Of a stretch of DNA of 27,413 bases, positions 24,101 to 27,413 are shown piece after piece (positions within the stretch are counted from its first letter, which is position 1; each line of letters opens with the position of its first letter). The stretch comes from CAZIWJ01 sp964542855. Its GTDB lineage: Bacteria; Bacteroidota; Bacteroidia; Cytophagales; Cyclobacteriaceae. The translations under genes and the position numbers were made by a program. Location of the stretch: contig CAZIWJ010000015.1 of NCBI GenBank assembly GCA_964542855.1, positions 1 to 27,413 of the forward strand, given 5' to 3'. The notes below the pieces were generated by a model. It saw nothing but the letters and a program-made list of their open reading frames with translations. It was not told the origin of the DNA and searched no databases.

Positions 24101-24337
24101 ATGTCAGAAATTGCACAGAAGGTAAAAAGTATTATCATCGATAAGCTGGGTGTTGAGGATTCGGAAGTTAGTCCTGAAGCTAGTTTTCAGAATGACCTGG
24201 GGGCCGATTCGCTAGATACTGTAGAGCTAATCATGGAATTTGAGAAGGAATTCAATATCTCTATTCCTGACGATCAGGCAGAAAATATTGCCACTGTTGG
24301 TCAGGCCATTTCTTATCTGGAAGAGAACGTAAAGTAA
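24101..24337 (+). CDS. acpP: Acyl carrier protein
   Basis: A 78-aa acidic four-helix protein that carries acyl chains on 4'-phosphopantetheine during type II fatty acid synthesis. The attachment site is Ser37 in LGADSLDTVELIMEFEKEF, the canonical DSL motif. The ATG at 24101 gives the standard start (MSEIAQKV); a TTG two codons earlier is rejected. It is 14 bases before fabF, the usual acpP-fabF arrangement, and is probably the first gene of a four-gene operon. Confidence 0.97.
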   Translation: MSEIAQKVKSIIIDKLGVEDSEVSPEASFQNDLGADSLDTVELIMEFEKEFNISIPDDQAENIATVGQAISYLEENVK

Positions 24338-24351
24338 AAGATCTCACTGAC

Positions 24352-25605
24352 ATGAAGTTGAAGCGGGTAGTTGTTACAGGAATGGGGGCGCTTACTCCTA
24401 TCGGGAATACGCTGATAGACTATTGGGACGCACTGGTAAAAGGTACAAGTGGTTCGGCCCCAATTACCCGCTTCGACGCCGAAAAATTTAAAACCCGATT
24501 TGCCTGCGAATTAAAAGGGTACGATCCGCAAACGTACTTCGACCGCAAGGAAGCTCGTAAAATGGATCCGTTTACTCAGTACGCTTTAATTGCTGCAGAC
24601 GAGGCCATTAAACACGCCAATATTAATTCTGGAAACGTTGATCCTGACCGTACCGGGGTGATTTGGGGTTCTGGAATCGGTGGGTTAAAAACTTTCCAGG
24701 ACGAAGTTTCTTCCTTTGCCAAAGGCGACGGAACTCCTCGCTACAATCCTTTTTTTATCCCGAAAATGATTGCTGATATTTCAGCCGGCCATATTTCTAT
24801 AAAGTATGGCTTTAGAGGTCCTAACTTCTCTACAGTATCGGCCTGTGCTTCGGCAACCAACGCGTTAATCGACTCCTTTAATTACATCCGGCTCGGCATG
24901 GCCGATTGCATGGTAACCGGGGGCTCGGAAGCTGCTGTAACTGAGGCCGGGGTAGGAGGGTTTGGTGCTATGAAGGCGCTATCTGAAAGAAATGAAGAAC
25001 CGGAAACGGCTTCCCGCCCTTTCGACACACACCGCGATGGTTTTGTGCTGGGCGAAGGTGCCGGCGCTCTGGTAATAGAATCGCTCGAACATGCCCAGGC
25101 GAGGGGAGCTACAATTTATGCTGAAATTCTGGGCGGAGGAATGTCGGCCGATGCCTATCACATGACTGCCCCGCACCCGGAAGGGTTGGGGGTAATTAGT
25201 GTAATGAAGAACGCACTTAAAGATGCTGAAATTTCTCCCGATACAGTAGATTATATCAATGTTCATGGCACTTCTACCCCCCTGGGAGATGTGGCTGAAA
25301 TTATGGGTATCCAGGAAGTTTTCGGCGATCATGCCTTTGAATTAAACATCAGTTCAACCAAAAGCATGACCGGCCACCTCCTCGGTGCTGCCGGTGCTAT
25401 TGAATCAATTGCCAGCATTCTGGCTATCAACCATAATATTATTCCACCAACAATTAACCATTTTACCCTCGATGAACGCCTTAATAAGCAATTAAAGCTT
25501 ACTTTTAACGAATCGGTTGAGAGAGAAGTAAACGTGGCAATTAGCAATACCTTTGGCTTTGGTGGACATAATTGCTCGGTAGTTTTTAGTAAAGTTAATA
25601 TTTAG
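24352..25605 (+). CDS. fabF: Beta-ketoacyl-ACP synthase II
   Basis: A 417-aa condensing enzyme that elongates acyl-ACP with malonyl-ACP. The thiolase-fold catalytic set is complete: Cys165 in VSACASATNA, His305 in NVHGTSTPLGD, Lys337 in STKSMTGH and His342 in GHLLGAAGA. The start (MKLKRVVVTGMGALTPIG) and length are typical of FabF rather than FabB or FabH. Its TAG overlaps the GTG start of rnc by one base, so RNase III synthesis is coupled to it. Confidence 0.97.
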   Translation: MKLKRVVVTGMGALTPIGNTLIDYWDALVKGTSGSAPITRFDAEKFKTRFACELKGYDPQTYFDRKEARKMDPFTQYALIAADEAIKHANINSGNVDPDRTGVIWGSGIGGLKTFQDEVSSFAKGDGTPRYNPFFIPKMIADISAGHISIKYGFRGPNFSTVSACASATNALIDSFNYIRLGMADCMVTGGSEAAVTEAGVGGFGAMKALSERNEEPETASRPFDTHRDGFVLGEGAGALVIESLEHAQARGATIYAEILGGGMSADAYHMTAPHPEGLGVISVMKNALKDAEISPDTVDYINVHGTSTPLGDVAEIMGIQEVFGDHAFELNISSTKSMTGHLLGAAGAIESIASILAINHNIIPPTINHFTLDERLNKQLKLTFNESVEREVNVAISNTFGFGGHNCSVVFSKVNI

Positions 25606-26414
25606 TGATTGAACCTTCGAAGATTAACTGGGTGTTCGCCCGATTGAATCCGTTTAAAAAAACTACAGTAAAGTGGGCACTCGAAACTACAGGGCCGGTT
25701 AATGCCGATCGTGATAAAAAACTTGCTCACGCCATAGAAACCATTGTTGGTCGTAAACCGACTAACCTGGAACTTTACCGCCTTGCTACCCGGCACGTTT
25801 CCGTTGCCAAGGAAAATATGTACGGCTTAAAAGAATCGAACGAGCGCCTTGAATTTCTCGGTGATGCCGTTCTGGGTGTAGTAGTAGCCGAATATCTTTT
25901 TAAGAAATACCCTTACAAAGACGAAGGTTTTTTAACTGAAATCCGTTCCCGGATCGTAAACCGGGAAATGCTAAACCAGCTAGCAAGAAAAATTGGCGTT
26001 CACGATATTGTGGAGTACGATAAAGCTACGCGTAAAGGAACGGCCTCCCATAAATCTATTAACGGCGATACCCTCGAAGCCCTGGTTGGGGCGGTTTACA
26101 TTGATCGCGGATTTAACTATTGCAAAAGTTTTATCCTTGAACGCCTAATCATTCCTCATTTCGATATCGAGGAAATTGTTAAAAGTAACCACAATTACAA
26201 AAGCCAGGTAATAGAATACGCCCAGAAAAGAAATCTGGATATTTCTTTCGATACATCATCTTCTAACGACCAGGGGGGGCAGAAAGAGTTTTGTTCAAGT
26301 TTATATATCGACGATGAACTCATGGCCTCTGGTTTTGGTATGAGTAAAAAGAAAGCTGAACAGAATGCTGCCATGAAAGCTTTAGACATGCTTTCTTCTG
26401 ATGATGATGAATAG
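25605..26414 (+). CDS. rnc: Ribonuclease III
   Basis: A 269-aa double-stranded-RNA endonuclease for rRNA and mRNA processing. The start is the GTG at 25605, whose first base is the last base of the fabF stop. The catalytic domain has the signature NERLEFLGDAVLG (79-91), with Glu83 and Asp87, and the second acidic pair Asp155 and Glu158 in NGDTLEALVGAVYID. A double-stranded RNA-binding domain covers about 195-262, with a 'QNAAMKALDML' final helix. It is longer than E. coli RNase III (226 aa) owing to about 35 extra N-terminal residues, which I believe is usual in Bacteroidota. It ends 23 bases before nadE. Confidence 0.96.
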   Translation: MIEPSKINWVFARLNPFKKTTVKWALETTGPVNADRDKKLAHAIETIVGRKPTNLELYRLATRHVSVAKENMYGLKESNERLEFLGDAVLGVVVAEYLFKKYPYKDEGFLTEIRSRIVNREMLNQLARKIGVHDIVEYDKATRKGTASHKSINGDTLEALVGAVYIDRGFNYCKSFILERLIIPHFDIEEIVKSNHNYKSQVIEYAQKRNLDISFDTSSSNDQGGQKEFCSSLYIDDELMASGFGMSKKKAEQNAAMKALDMLSSDDDE

Positions 26415-26437
26415 AAAGGCCAATAAATCCGGGTTGA

Positions 26438-27413
26438 ATGAATAAACTGAGAATTGCAGGGGGTACCCTTAATCAAACGCCCATAGACTGGCAAACCAAC
26501 CAGCAAAATATTCTTAAGGCAATAGAGCAAGCGAAAAGTAACCAGGTTGATATTCTTTGCCTGCCCGAGTTATGCATTACCGGGTACGGTTGCCAGGATG
26601 TTTTCCTCAGCAACTGGATTTACCGTAAGTCATTGAATCAACTCGAGGAAATATGTAAGCATTGTAACGATATTACCGTAGCTGTTGGTCTGCCTATGAT
26701 GGCAGAAGGCAGGCGTTACAACGTGGTTGCTCTGATCAGCAACGGCGACTTACAAGGGTTCGTGGCCAAACAATTTCTTGCTAACGACGGAGTACACTAC
26801 GAACCCCGCTGGTTTACGCCCTGGCAAAGAAAAAAGGTAATTGAAGTACAATTTAATGGTAAACCGGTGCCATTTGGTGATATTCAGTTCCACCTTCATG
26901 GAATTAAAATAGGGTTCGAGATTTGCGAAGATGCCTGGCGGAAAGATGAGCGTCCGGCTTACACTTTCAATGACATTGATCTTATCCTGAATCCCAGTGC
27001 CAGTCATTTTGCGTTTGCCAAAACACACACCAGGGAAGAACTGATTGTACCCGTTTCTGAGCAACTGGGTTGTACTTACCTTTTTGCAAACCTGCTGGGT
27101 AATGAAGCGGGCAGGATGATTTACGATGGAGATGTTCTCATTGCTCGTAACGGTAAACTGCTTGCTAAAAATAATCGCTTTTCGTTTGAACCGGTTAACC
27201 TGGTTTTCATCGATGTAGATTTTTCTAGCCCCGATCAGCACCATTCCCTGCCGATTACCGATAGTAGTGAACGCAAAGAAGAATTTACTGCTGCCCTCAC
27301 CCTGGCACTTTACGATTACCTGCGAAAAAGTAAGGCCAGGGGGTTTGTGCTTTCTTTAAGTGGTGGCGCCGATTCTTCTACCTGTGCGGTGCTTATTGCT
27401 GAAATGATTCACC
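26438..27413 (+). CDS. nadE: Glutamine-dependent NAD+ synthetase, 5' part (cut by window end)
   Basis: The last step of NAD synthesis: amidation of nicotinate adenine dinucleotide with ATP, using ammonia from glutamine. The 325 codons visible are open to the window edge. The N-terminal nitrilase-type glutaminase has its triad: Glu44 (LPELCITGYG), Lys111 (AKQFLANDGVHYEPRWF) and Cys163 (GFEICEDAW). The ATP-binding P-loop of the synthetase domain, SLSGGADSS at 306-314, is just before the end. So this is the long two-domain NadE, and roughly half of it is missing from the window. It follows rnc by 23 bases on the same strand and is likely part of the same transcript. It complements pncB, which begins the same salvage route. 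Confidence 0.95.
   Translation, partial: MNKLRIAGGTLNQTPIDWQTNQQNILKAIEQAKSNQVDILCLPELCITGYGCQDVFLSNWIYRKSLNQLEEICKHCNDITVAVGLPMMAEGRRYNVVALISNGDLQGFVAKQFLANDGVHYEPRWFTPWQRKKVIEVQFNGKPVPFGDIQFHLHGIKIGFEICEDAWRKDERPAYTFNDIDLILNPSASHFAFAKTHTREELIVPVSEQLGCTYLFANLLGNEAGRMIYDGDVLIARNGKLLAKNNRFSFEPVNLVFIDVDFSSPDQHHSLPITDSSERKEEFTAALTLALYDYLRKSKARGFVLSLSGGADSSTCAVLIAEMIH

Noticed and set aside
1..27413. CRISPR arrays, tRNA or rRNA genes, insertion sequences, phage genes, restriction or toxin-antitoxin modules
   Set aside because: I looked for direct repeats, cloverleaf ends, transposase or nuclease motifs and saw none; a computed scan would be needed to exclude weak cases.

Overview
The window looks like chromosomal DNA of a free-living Bacteroidota bacterium, most likely order Cytophagales. 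The reasons are: a subtilase with a type IX secretion C-terminal sorting domain, a TonB-dependent receptor with a carboxypeptidase-like N-terminal domain, TAnnTTTG-type promoter boxes, few visible Shine-Dalgarno sequences, a TPR-type membrane histidine kinase, and the IPExxxVDY-family gene next to pyk and opposite acpP-fabF-rnc. I saw no rRNA, tRNA, insertion sequence, prophage or CRISPR array. Family assignments come from reading motifs, not from database searches.

Layout. Positions 1-1120 hold a secreted tandem-PepSY protein between two strong terminators and an unidentified 45-aa gene with its own terminator. An MscS channel (minus) and an orphan TPR histidine kinase (plus) diverge from about 2.9 kb. 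From 5.05 to 9.70 kb runs a tightly packed subtilase - rpe - TonB-dependent receptor unit. A membrane GAF protein follows, and from 11.23 to 11.75 kb the DNA is visibly decaying: in-frame stops lie just beyond the GAF gene and a STAS-like gene carries one nonsense and one frameshift lesion. Next is a two-gene histidine block (hisH-hisA, without hisF or hisIE).

From 13.2 to 18.4 kb almost everything is exported. A minus-strand overlapping pair encodes an Ig-like protein and a probable beta-propeller. A plus-strand, translationally compact trio encodes a Tat-exported PLP enzyme, an SxxK serine hydrolase and an L,D-transpeptidase. I regard this trio as the best candidate for an uncharacterised cell-envelope modification module. 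A Bcp peroxiredoxin and a secreted vWA protein follow.

The right-hand end is core metabolism: IPExxxVDY-pyk-pncB on the minus strand (glycolysis and nicotinate salvage) diverging from acpP-fabF-rnc-nadE on the plus strand (fatty acid synthesis, RNA processing, NAD synthesis). nadE is cut by the window edge. PncB and NadE are the first and last enzymes of the nicotinate-to-NAD route, so the window carries both ends of that pathway.
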